Assembly (NCBI GenBank): GCA_020438795.1
Contig: JAGQTY010000001.1
Location: forward strand, 124,001-188,000
DNA length: 64,000 nt
Source of the DNA: Actinomycetota bacterium
GTDB taxonomy: Bacteria; Actinomycetota; Actinomycetes; S36-B12; GCA-2699445
Reading direction: 5' to 3'
Below the pieces are notes generated by a model. That model saw only the letters and a list, made by a program, of their open reading frames with translations. It did not search any database and was not told the DNA's origin. This document shows positions 56,216 to 63,394 of the stretch, piece by piece. Positions within the stretch are counted from its first letter, which is position 1, and each line of letters opens with the position of its first letter. The translations under genes were made by a program, and so were the position numbers.

Positions 56216-56917
56216 TCAGGCCTCTGCGCGCCGCTGCTGGGTCAGAACCCGGCTCTCTTCCTCCCGCCAGGACCGGATCCTGGCGTGGTCCCCACTCAGC
56301 AGCACCTCCGGCACTTCCATGCCCCGCCAGGATGGCGGCTTGGTGTAGTTGGGTCCCTCGAGTTCGGTTCCCGGGGCACGGCCCGGGGCGAAGGAATCAT
56401 CGCTGGCGCTCTGGGAGTTTCCGAGCACACCGGGGAGCAGCCGGACCACCGCTTCGATCATCACCAGCGCGGCTGCCTCACCCCCGGCAAGGACGTAGTC
56501 CCCGATCGACACCTCCCGCACCTCGGCGAGCGCCCGGTAGTGCTCCGCGACCCTCGCATCGATGCCTTCATAGCGCCCGCAGGCGATGACCAGGTGTGAT
56601 CGTTCGGCGAATTCTTCGGCCAGGGCCTGTGTGAAGGGCACGCCGCTCGGGGTGGGGAAGATGATCACGGGCTCAGCTTCGCCGCGCGCCAGCACCTGGT
56701 CGAGGGCCTCTCCCCACGGCTCAGGTCGCATCACCATGCCCGGTCCACCCCCGTATGGGGTGTCGTCGACCGTTCGATGCCGGTCGTGCGTGTGGTCCCG
56801 AAGGTCCTTAACGTGCAGTTCGTACAGGCCCGACTCCTGCGCCCTGCCCAGCAGCGAGAGCTCGAGCGGTGTCAGATACTGAGGGAAGACGGTGATGACG
56901 TCGATCCGGAGGGTCAC
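56216..56917 (-). CDS. trmD: tRNA (guanine-37-N1)-methyltransferase
   Basis: TrmD methylates G37 of tRNAs. The 233-residue SPOUT-fold protein has [10 protein letters not shown] at the start, [21 protein letters not shown] and the knot motif [14 protein letters not shown] 56917 overlaps the rimM TGA by 4 bp (GTGA). The extended frame to 57124 lies within rimM and is not conserved. Confidence 0.96.
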   Translation of the reverse strand: MTLRIDVITVFPQYLTPLELSLLGRAQESGLYELHVKDLRDHTHDRHRTVDDTPYGGGPGMVMRPEPWGEALDQVLARGEAEPVIIFPTPSGVPFTQALAEEFAERSHLVIACGRYEGIDARVAEHYRALAEVREVSIGDYVLAGGEAAALVMIEAVVRLLPGVLGNSQSASDDSFAPGRAPGTELEGPNYTKPPSWRGMEVPEVLLSGDHARIRSWREEESRVLTQQRRAEA

Positions 56918-57393
56918 TCGAACAGTCCCGCCGGAGGGTCGAGGATCAGCTCCTCGCCGACCTCCAGCACGATCTGACTGACGAAGGGCACCATGACATC
57001 GCCATGGGAAGTGGCGATCACCAGGGTGTCGTGGGCGGGGTGGTGCTCCACCGCCGCCACCTGTCCCAATTCCGTTCCCGACACCGAACGGCACCGACGA
57101 CCGACGAGTTCTTCGGGATACCACCCGTCATCGGACGGCTGCACGTCCGCCCACAGCAGTTGATCCCGCAGTTGCTCCGCGTCTTCGCGGCTCGAAACCC
57201 CGCTGATCCGCAGCACACGACCGCTGCCCTCGCCCCGAGCAGCCTCGATGGTCCAGCCGGCCGGACCGTCCTCGCTCGCGAACAGGTGCGCGCCAGCTAC
57301 GAGGCGTTGCTCCGGACTGTCGGTGACAACATGAACGGTCACCTCACCCTTGACTCCGAACGGCTTGCCCACGCGCGCGACGATCAGCCTCAT
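56914..57393 (-). CDS. rimM: Ribosome maturation factor RimM
   Basis: RimM binds S19 and assists 30S head assembly. The 159-residue protein has the N-terminal beta barrel ([15 protein letters not shown]) and the PRC-barrel half ([16 protein letters not shown]). ATG 57393 gives the family start. Its end overlaps trmD. KH-domain gene precedes by 69 bp. Confidence 0.95.
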   Translation of the reverse strand: MRLIVARVGKPFGVKGEVTVHVVTDSPEQRLVAGAHLFASEDGPAGWTIEAARGEGSGRVLRISGVSSREDAEQLRDQLLWADVQPSDDGWYPEELVGRRCRSVSGTELGQVAAVEHHPAHDTLVIATSHGDVMVPFVSQIVLEVGEELILDPPAGLFE

Positions 57394-57462
57394 CAGCTGA
57401 GTCCGACCGACTGCGGACCGGAGCACAGCACCGCGGCGCGTGATTCAGCGCCGGTGGGAATG

Positions 57463-57702
57463 TCAGCGGGAGGCAGTGTCAACGAAGTCCACCCGGACGT
57501 TGTCGCGGCCCGCGAGCGCTGAGACGACAGTGCGCAGCGCAGTGGCGGTGCGCCCGGCACGACCGATCACGCGGCCCATGTCCGAGGGGTTGACCCGCAC
57601 CTTCAGGGTCACGCCCCGACGGTGCTCACGGTTCTTGACGGCCACGTCGTCGGGATTGTCGACGATACCGCGCACCAGATGTTCGAGCGCGTCAGCAAGC
57701 AT
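57463..57702 (-). CDS. khpA: KH-domain RNA-binding protein (KhpA, UPF0109)
   Basis: A 79-residue single KH-domain protein; the KH loop GRVIGRAGRTATALR is intact. KhpA forms an RNA-binding complex with KhpB in other bacteria. ATG 57702 has AGGAGG 7 bp upstream, inside the rpsP stop region; GTG 57708 (GTGA overlap with rpsP) is too close to that SD. The rpsP-khpA-rimM-trmD-rplS order is standard. Confidence 0.94.
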   Translation of the reverse strand: MLADALEHLVRGIVDNPDDVAVKNREHRRGVTLKVRVNPSDMGRVIGRAGRTATALRTVVSALAGRDNVRVDFVDTASR

Positions 57703-57704
57703 GC

Positions 57705-58238
57705 TCACGCCTCCTTGCCCTCACTCCCGGAATCGGAGCTGGCGGCCTCGGCAGCGGGCTCGGAGGCTGTCGCCTCGGCAGCGGGAGCGGAGTCTGCTGC
57801 CTCCGGGGCTGCTTCGGGCTTCTCCTCGGGCTTACGTTCGGCAGCCGCCTTCTCGGCAGCCTTTGCCTTGAAGTCCGCCAGTCGCTTCTCCTCGGACTCG
57901 GCCTCCTTCGCGGCGGCCTCGAAGATGGCTGTGCGATCAGCCTTGGGAGCGGCGGTGCGCAGGGTACCCTCCGCCCCCGGCTCACCCTTGAACTTCTGCC
58001 AGTCCCCGGTGATCTTGAGGATGGCCAGGACCGGCTCCGTCGGCCTGGCGCCGACGCTCAGCCAGTGCTGGACCCGGTCGGAGTCGACCTGGATGAAGCT
58101 GGGGTCCTCCTTGGGGTGGTACAGCCCAACCTCTTCGATGGCGCGCCCGGAACGGCGGGTCCGTGAGTCGGCGACAACGATCCGGTACTGCGGAATCCTG
58201 ATCTTGCCAATACGCTTGAGTTTGATCTTCACTGCCAC
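57705..58238 (-). CDS. rpsP: 30S ribosomal protein S16 with long Ala/Glu tail
   Basis: Residues 1-85 are a standard S16: [38 protein letters not shown] and [16 protein letters not shown]. About 90 further residues are Ala/Glu/Lys/Pro-rich, helical or disordered, making this 177-residue S16 much longer than the usual 80-110. Start GTG 58238 follows AGGAGAG. A similar tail is on S2 in this window. It heads the rpsP-khpA-rimM-trmD unit, 208 bp below ffh; that gap shows no gene. Confidence 0.95.
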   Translation of the reverse strand: MAVKIKLKRIGKIRIPQYRIVVADSRTRRSGRAIEEVGLYHPKEDPSFIQVDSDRVQHWLSVGARPTEPVLAILKITGDWQKFKGEPGAEGTLRTAAPKADRTAIFEAAAKEAESEEKRLADFKAKAAEKAAAERKPEEKPEAAPEAADSAPAAEATASEPAAEAASSDSGSEGKEA

Positions 58239-58446
58239 GGCGGCATTCTCTCCTGTGTGTCTTTCAATGGGGAGCCGCCGTCAGTGGCTAGGGAAACCGG
58301 CTGACACGGCTCAAGGTCCACCGGCGGTACCAGTAGAGGGCCGAACCGCCGACTTTCACAGTGTGCCAGAGAATGTACCCGGCCCCAAACGGTCGGCGGG
58401 ACTCAATCTGAGCCATCTCGCGAATTCCGCGTGTGAGCGGCCCCGA

Positions 58447-59973
58447 TCACTTGCCCCCGAGCAGGTCCTTGAACTGATCCGGTAGCTCCAGGGGGGCTCC
58501 GGGATCGGGAGCAGCCGCCTTGCGGGCGGCGGCCTCAGCCTCCTGCTTGGCACGCTTGGCAGGATTCCCGGACCGGCGCTTCTTGCCGCCCTTGCGGCCC
58601 TTCACCTTGGCCTTCTTGGGACCACCCATCATGCCCGGCATACCGGCCATGCCCGGCAGACCCGGGCCCTTGCCCTCACGCATCTGTTTCATCATCTTCT
58701 GCGCTTCGCCGAAGCGCTCGATCAGCTGATTCACGTTGCTGACCTCGACGCCGGCACCCTTGGCGATCCGGGAGCGACGTGATCCGTTCAGGATCTTCGG
58801 GTCCTCGCGTTCAGCGGGAGTCATGGACTGGATGATCGCCGCGACCCGGTCCATCTCACGCTCGTCGAGGTTGTTCAGCTGGTCCTTCAGCTCCCCCATG
58901 CCGGGCAGCATGGTGAGCAGCTTGCCCAGAGAACCCATCTTCTTGACGGCCTGCATCTGTTCCAGGAAGTCCTCGAGGGTGAAGCTCTCCCCCCGTTCGA
59001 CCTTGCCCGCCATGCGCGCGGTCTGTTCCTCGTCGAATGCCTTCTCCGCCTGCTCGATCAGGCTGAGCACGTCGCCCATGTCGAGGATGCGTGAGGCCAT
59101 CCGGTCGGGATGGAAGGTCTCGAAGTCCTTGAGCGACTCGCCCGTTGAGGCGAACATGATGGGCTTGCCGGTCACGCCCACGATCGACAGGGCGGCACCA
59201 CCGCGGGCGTCGCCGTCCAGTTTGGTGAGAACGACGCCGTCGAAGCCGACCCCCCGCTCGAAGTTGGCGGCCGTGTTGACCGCGTCCTGACCGATCATGG
59301 CGTCCACCACGAGGAGCGTCTCATCAGGCTCCACGGCAGCCTTCACCTGCCGCAGCTGCTCCATGAGATCCTCGTCGATGGCCAAGCGCCCGGCCGTGTC
59401 GACGATCACGATGTCGTACAGCTTGACCTTGGCCTCGTCGATCGATCGGCGCGCAACCGACACCGGGTCGCCGATGCCGTTGCCCGGTTCGGGCGCGAAG
59501 ACCGGCACCGCGGCCCGCTCCCCCATCACCTTCAGCTGATCCACGGCGTTGGGCCGCTGCAGGTCTGCGGCCACCAGGAGCGGCTGGTGGCCGTCCTCCT
59601 TCAGGTAGGCGGCGAGCTTGCCGGCCAGCGTCGTCTTACCGGCACCCTGGAGGCCTGCCAGCACGATGACGGTCGGGGGTGTCTTGGCGAATCGCAGCCG
59701 TCGGGTCTCGCCGCCCAGAATCGCGACGAGTTCCTCGTTGACGATCTTGACGACCTGCTGGGCCGGGTTGAGGGCCTGCGAGACCTCCGCAGCCATGGCG
59801 CGTTCCTTGATGCGCTTGCAGAATGCTCGCACCACGGGCAGTGATACGTCGGCGTCGAGCAGCGCGATCCGGATCTCGCGCACGGTGACGTCGATGTCCT
59901 CTTCACTCAGCCGGCCCTTGGAGCGAAGATTCTTGAACGTTTCAGTGAGGCGATCTGACAGTGAGGCGAACAC
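58447..59973 (-). CDS. ffh: Signal recognition particle protein Ffh
   Basis: Ffh with 4.5S RNA targets membrane proteins to FtsY. The 508-residue protein has the N domain, the SRP GTPase motifs (GLQGAGKTTLAGKLA, DTAGRLAIDEDLM, TKLDGDARGG) and a Met-rich M domain (GLPGMAGMPGMMGGPK). Start GTG 59973 follows GAAGGG by 6 bp. A TTGGGT - 17 bp - TAGGGT promoter lies about 25 bp upstream. The C-terminal Lys/Arg-rich tail is typical of actinobacteria. Confidence 0.97.
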   Translation of the reverse strand: MFASLSDRLTETFKNLRSKGRLSEEDIDVTVREIRIALLDADVSLPVVRAFCKRIKERAMAAEVSQALNPAQQVVKIVNEELVAILGGETRRLRFAKTPPTVIVLAGLQGAGKTTLAGKLAAYLKEDGHQPLLVAADLQRPNAVDQLKVMGERAAVPVFAPEPGNGIGDPVSVARRSIDEAKVKLYDIVIVDTAGRLAIDEDLMEQLRQVKAAVEPDETLLVVDAMIGQDAVNTAANFERGVGFDGVVLTKLDGDARGGAALSIVGVTGKPIMFASTGESLKDFETFHPDRMASRILDMGDVLSLIEQAEKAFDEEQTARMAGKVERGESFTLEDFLEQMQAVKKMGSLGKLLTMLPGMGELKDQLNNLDEREMDRVAAIIQSMTPAEREDPKILNGSRRSRIAKGAGVEVSNVNQLIERFGEAQKMMKQMREGKGPGLPGMAGMPGMMGGPKKAKVKGRKGGKKRRSGNPAKRAKQEAEAAARKAAAPDPGAPLELPDQFKDLLGGK

Positions 59974-59999
59974 GATTACCCTTCGGAGTGCTGCTATCT

Positions 60000-60028
60000 A
60001 CCCTAGTGCTTGGCTGCGAGGCACCCAA
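60000..60028 (-). promoter_or_regulatory. Promoter of ffh
   Basis: TTGGGT (-35) and TAGGGT (-10, 60000-60005) separated by 17 bp, giving a leader of about 20 nt with an SD. It is one of the few places here where both promoter boxes can be seen. Confidence 0.5.
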
Positions 60029-60112
60029 ACAGCTATCGCGTCCACGCGGCGACAATCCCATCGCGATACTGGGATTCGCTCCGCAGACCCATACTCCATG
60101 ATGTGGCCTCCC

Positions 60113-60478
60113 TCAGGCGAGAGCCGCCAGGGCCTCATCCAGACTGTTGCTGTGATGCACCGGGACCGGCAGGCCGCGCATCACGAATTTGGCGGCTGTC
60201 CGGATCAGGACGTTGTTGCCCATCACTATGTGGAGGGCTGCGAGCCGATCCGAGCGAGCGCTGAACCAGTCGCGCGCGGCGTGCCGGACTTCATAGTCGG
60301 GGAAATGCAGGCTCTCAACGACGGCGACCAGCGTGAACTGTTCCATGGCAACCGCGACCTCGTCCACACGCCCCAGCAGCGCCACCACTGCGGGGCCATC
60401 CAGATGCTCCGGGCTGTGCAGCAGGATGAGCCCCGGTCGGAGTTCCTCCACCAGTCCGTCGTCCGAGGCAGCACCCAT
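60113..60478 (-). CDS. Small STAS/SpoIIAA-like protein
   Basis: A 121-residue soluble protein with no clear catalytic motif. Its alternating strand/helix pattern and the C-terminal LAALHIVMGNNVLIRTAAKFVMRGLPV, given here as separate strand and helix segments, with SLDEALAALA at the end resemble single-domain STAS/SpoIIAA-like proteins that act as phospho-switches or anti-anti-sigma factors; the usual phosphorylated Ser (DxS) is not evident. ATG 60478 has GGAGGTGA at ideal spacing. TAGTAT 25-30 bp upstream is its -10. It is divergent from kaiB, 141 bp away, and is probably part of the same signalling group. Family assignment is tentative. Confidence 0.6.
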   Translation of the reverse strand: MGAASDDGLVEELRPGLILLHSPEHLDGPAVVALLGRVDEVAVAMEQFTLVAVVESLHFPDYEVRHAARDWFSARSDRLAALHIVMGNNVLIRTAAKFVMRGLPVPVHHSNSLDEALAALA

Positions 60479-60502
60479 GACTCACCTCCGGGTCAGGCCC
60501 CG

Positions 60503-60508
60503 ATACTA
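60503..60508 (-). promoter_or_regulatory. -10 element of the STAS-like gene
   Basis: TAGTAT on the minus strand, 24 bp before ATG 60478, giving a short leader with the GGAGGTGA site. Confidence 0.45.
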
Positions 60509-60607
60509 CTCCAGAACCGCCGGTGTCGACGCCTGCTGGATCCGACCGGCTGCGCTCCCGACCCCGCCGTGCCCGTGCACACGAGCCCTTCCGGACCGAC
60601 TCCCGAG

Positions 60608-60613
60608 TAGACT
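60608..60613 (+). promoter_or_regulatory. -10 element of kaiB (leaderless)
   Basis: TAGACT, then TGGTTC, then GTG 60620. The hexamer is identical to that of the RDD and rimP promoters. Confidence 0.55.
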
Positions 60614-60619
60614 TGGTTC

Positions 60620-60970
60620 GTGTCCCAGGTAGTCGAGTCGGCGCTGAAGCCCGAACCCTCGGAGCCTGAGGACTCCATGAGACTCGTCTTCTACATGCTC
60701 GGCAGTGTGGAGGAGCACAAGGTCGCGCTGGCGAATCTCAAAGCAGCATGTGAGGAACTCCTTCCCGGGAGCTACTCGGTGGAGGTCGTCGACATCGAGG
60801 CCGATCCGCTGCTGGCCGTCCGGCAGGGGATTCTGGCCACCCCCATGGCACAACGCGTGCATCCCAGACCGGTCAGGCGCGCGGTGGGCAGTTTCCGGGA
60901 CGCCCGGAGCCTCGCGGAGGTACTCGAGTTCCCCAGCGATCACAGCTCGAATTCGTCACCCGGCCGGTAG
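60620..60970 (+). CDS. kaiB: KaiB-family circadian clock protein
   Basis: KaiB is the thioredoxin-like, fold-switching partner that binds phosphorylated KaiC. Residues 20-105 align with cyanobacterial KaiB by eye: LANLKAACEELLPGSYSVEV for LKTLKNILEQEF, ILATP at 71-75 (identical), HPRPVRRAVGSFRD for PPPVRKIIGDLSD. The first 19 residues and the last 12 are extra and acidic or Ser-rich. Start GTG 60620 is leaderless after TAGACT; Met20 is a possible alternative but lacks an SD. The last 31 bp overlap the 3' end of kaiC on the opposite strand. KaiB fold is firm; clock function is inference. Confidence 0.9.
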   Translation: MSQVVESALKPEPSEPEDSMRLVFYMLGSVEEHKVALANLKAACEELLPGSYSVEVVDIEADPLLAVRQGILATPMAQRVHPRPVRRAVGSFRDARSLAEVLEFPSDHSSNSSPGR

Positions 60971-62460
60971 AGATCGGCGATGGGGTCGCTCCGGTGGGAC
61001 TGCAGGGACGACTCCTGAGCGTCTTGGAACGGTTCACCGATCTCGATGCCACGGTTGCTGATCGTGAACTCGAAGATGCGGTTCTCGTGTGCTGAGCTGC
61101 GCATCTTCACCACCGCCAGCGACCGTCGGATCATGCCGGCTGTCTCCACATATCGCAGCTGGACGATCATGTCGGTCAGCGTCGAGACAGGATTGTTCGC
61201 GGCGCTTCTCGTGCCTGATGTCGATCCCGGGATCGCCGTCAGATAGATGGGCAGACCGCGCCCCTTCAGCGCAGTCGTGAGCGAGATCATGAACAGGCGG
61301 AAGGCTCTGGCGTCCTCGAGCCGCGCAAGGGCGCTTAGGCTGTCCAGCACCACTCGTTGCGGCCCGAACTCGTCCACCGCCTTGAGCATGAGGTTGAGCC
61401 GTTCGGCAAGGCCCACCCCTTCCGGGAGGTCCGACACGATACGGAGCTGCTGGTTACGGAGATGCTGCGCGAAGTCGAACCCCCAGCCCATCGCGTTTCG
61501 TACTGTCTGCTGTTCGGATTCCTCGAATGTGAAGTAGATGACCCGCTCACCCTGCCGGGCACCCTCGTCCGCGAAGGTGCAGGAGAGCAGCGTTTTCCCG
61601 GTTCCTGTGGGACCGCTGATCAGGATGGAGGAGTCCGCAAGGACGCCGCCGTCGCAGATACGGTCGAGGGTGGCGTCGCCTGTTGAGATGCGTCGATCAG
61701 TCGCCTCATGACTCAGACGTTCCGTCATGAGAGGCAACAGCTGGAAACCCTCCTCGGTGTCCAGTATGAACGGGAACTCGCCGGCGATGTGTGCCACTCC
61801 CCGCAACTTCAGGATCTCGGCGGTCCGATGACGGTGCTCGGTGACCAGCCGGTTGCGCAGGACCAGGACGCCGTCCGCCACGAACTCCTCCACGCCGAAC
61901 CGTCCCGAGTGACGATCGGGTTCGGTCTGCTCGACGGTCACGATCGCCGTGACCCCACTGCCGCCGACCCGACGGATCACCCGGCGCAACTCCCGACGGA
62001 TCCGATGGCTGGAGCCGAAGTCACTGAGCAGGCTCTCCAGCCCGTCGATCGCAACCCTCCTGCAATCCAGTCGCCGCACTCCCTGCTCGACGGCGGCGAT
62101 GACGGGCGAAAGATCGTAGCTCTGGTCCACGATCGTCGATTCCCACTCGGAGTCCCCGCTCAGATCGATGATGAGCAGCTGACCCGCCGCCTCCAACGCG
62201 GCCAGATCCCAGCCGTAGGACATGGCGTTGGTCCTGATGTGGTCTGCCGGTTCCTCGCAGGTCACGAGTATGCCCGGCTCTCCCGCGGCCTCGATCCCAC
62301 GGACGAGGAACTGGACAGCGAGGGTGGTCTTGCCCGTACCGGCAGCTCCACCCACAAGCAGGGTACGGCCCTCGGGAATGCCACCTCGCGAGAGGGTGTC
62401 CAGTCCAGGAATTCCGGTGACGAGCCGCTTGACCGGGGCAGCGGTGACCGCTTCACTCAT
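60940..62460 (-). CDS. kaiC: Circadian clock ATPase/kinase KaiC (two RecA domains)
   Basis: A full-length 506-residue KaiC. CI: Walker A GGAAGTGKT (37-45), catalytic Glu69-Glu70 in VTCEEPA, and the CI core GVEEFVADGVLVLRN. CII: Walker A GPTGTGKT (283-290), Glu313-Glu314 in FTFEES, Walker B VVLDSLSALAR. The autophosphorylation pair of cyanobacterial KaiC (Ser431-Thr432 in ISTITD) is kept as Ser426-Thr427 in PVSTLTD, while the nearby Thr426 of cyanobacteria is Ala here. After KMRSSAHENRIFEF the tail is divergent from the cyanobacterial A-loop and tail that bind KaiA. ATG 62460 has AGGAAGG at 7 bp and overlaps the response regulator by 8 bp. No KaiA is encoded in view. Confidence 0.95.
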   Translation of the reverse strand: MSEAVTAAPVKRLVTGIPGLDTLSRGGIPEGRTLLVGGAAGTGKTTLAVQFLVRGIEAAGEPGILVTCEEPADHIRTNAMSYGWDLAALEAAGQLLIIDLSGDSEWESTIVDQSYDLSPVIAAVEQGVRRLDCRRVAIDGLESLLSDFGSSHRIRRELRRVIRRVGGSGVTAIVTVEQTEPDRHSGRFGVEEFVADGVLVLRNRLVTEHRHRTAEILKLRGVAHIAGEFPFILDTEEGFQLLPLMTERLSHEATDRRISTGDATLDRICDGGVLADSSILISGPTGTGKTLLSCTFADEGARQGERVIYFTFEESEQQTVRNAMGWGFDFAQHLRNQQLRIVSDLPEGVGLAERLNLMLKAVDEFGPQRVVLDSLSALARLEDARAFRLFMISLTTALKGRGLPIYLTAIPGSTSGTRSAANNPVSTLTDMIVQLRYVETAGMIRRSLAVVKMRSSAHENRIFEFTISNRGIEIGEPFQDAQESSLQSHRSDPIADLYRPGDEFEL

Positions 62461-63280
62461 TTGGGGGCCTTCCTCCCGTGCTCTGTGCATATAGGTCGCA
62501 CATCCTGGCAAGCAGTGCTGCGGCGACAGCGGTCGCCTCGGCGGCCACCGTCGGCTGCTCCCGCACGAGCGACTCTGACGTGCGGGTCACGGCAGCCGCT
62601 CGCAGTTCCGCCACGTCTCTCCCCCGGTATCCCCCTTCGACAAGCATGGTCGCAAGTGCGTCATAGCCCGATCGGCCCCCAGCGCCGGGTCCGTGGGCGA
62701 GTTGATCGAGACGCCCTCGCAGCAACTCGCGAAATCGACGCAGAGCACCCGGCCACTCATCGGACTCCACGAGCGATCCGACGTTCGTCCGGGGGTCCGA
62801 GGCCCCCTGATAGGACTGCAGCAGGCGTCGGCACGTGGCCAGTTCCTCCTGCCACTCCCGCTGCTTGCGACCCAGGGCGGCGGCTCTGAGCGTGGCGTTG
62901 TCGATGATCGCCTCGATCCCGGCGAGCTCGACCGTCTTGACGCAGTACTCCTGGGCACCGAACTCCAACGCCCTCTTCGCGACGCGAGGGTCGTCGAGTC
63001 CGGTCAGCACAATCACTGCCTGAGCGGGATTCTTGCCGAGAATCGCTGCGAGCCCATCCATGTGCCTCGCATCGGGCAGTGTGAGGTCCAGCAGGACGCA
63101 CTCGAAGCCGCGCTCGGCGAGTGCAGTCAGTGCTGAGCGCAGGTCGACCGCTCGGTGCACGTCGTAGGGGCCATGGGGCGGCTCCGCCCGCTGGAGTCGG
63201 CGCGTCACGAACCTCGCCTGCAGGTCGTTGTCCTCGACCAGGAGAACCCGAGGTCCCGCGTCCTGATCTGCGATCGTCAT
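62453..63280 (-). CDS. Response regulator with uncharacterised helical output domain
   Basis: A 275-residue protein. Residues 10-125 are a receiver domain: acidic pair Glu16-Asp17, phospho-acceptor Asp65 in LLDLTLPD, Thr93 and Lys115, all conserved. Residues about 130-275 are helical, Ala/Leu/Arg-rich and contain no DNA-binding helix-turn-helix, GGDEF, EAL or histidine-kinase motif that I recognise. ATG 63280 has GGGAG 6 bp upstream; TACGGT at 63299-63304 may be its -10. The stop lies within the kaiC start (8-bp overlap), so the receiver protein and KaiC are made together. It may relay a two-component signal to KaiC or act as its output. Confidence 0.88.
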   Translation of the reverse strand: MTIADQDAGPRVLLVEDNDLQARFVTRRLQRAEPPHGPYDVHRAVDLRSALTALAERGFECVLLDLTLPDARHMDGLAAILGKNPAQAVIVLTGLDDPRVAKRALEFGAQEYCVKTVELAGIEAIIDNATLRAAALGRKQREWQEELATCRRLLQSYQGASDPRTNVGSLVESDEWPGALRRFRELLRGRLDQLAHGPGAGGRSGYDALATMLVEGGYRGRDVAELRAAAVTRTSESLVREQPTVAAEATAVAAALLARMCDLYAQSTGGRPPNE

Positions 63281-63298
63281 GACTGGCTCCCTGCTGAC

Positions 63299-63304
63299 AC
63301 CGTA
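63299..63304 (-). promoter_or_regulatory. Possible -10 element of the response regulator-kaiC operon
   Basis: TACGGT lies 18 bp before ATG 63280 and would leave a short leader with GGGAG. The -35 is not obvious. Confidence 0.35.
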
Positions 63305-63394
63305 TTGGGCCACCCGGCTCGACGGGACGACGAACACACAAGTGGACGCCGAACCGTGGCACCCGGAGTCAGCTCACCCGCTCTGTGCGGCCGA

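Noticed and set aside
58239-58446. Possible 4.5S RNA gene next to ffh
   Set aside because: No GGAA/GNAR tetraloop hairpin of the SRP RNA type was recognised in this 208-bp gap.
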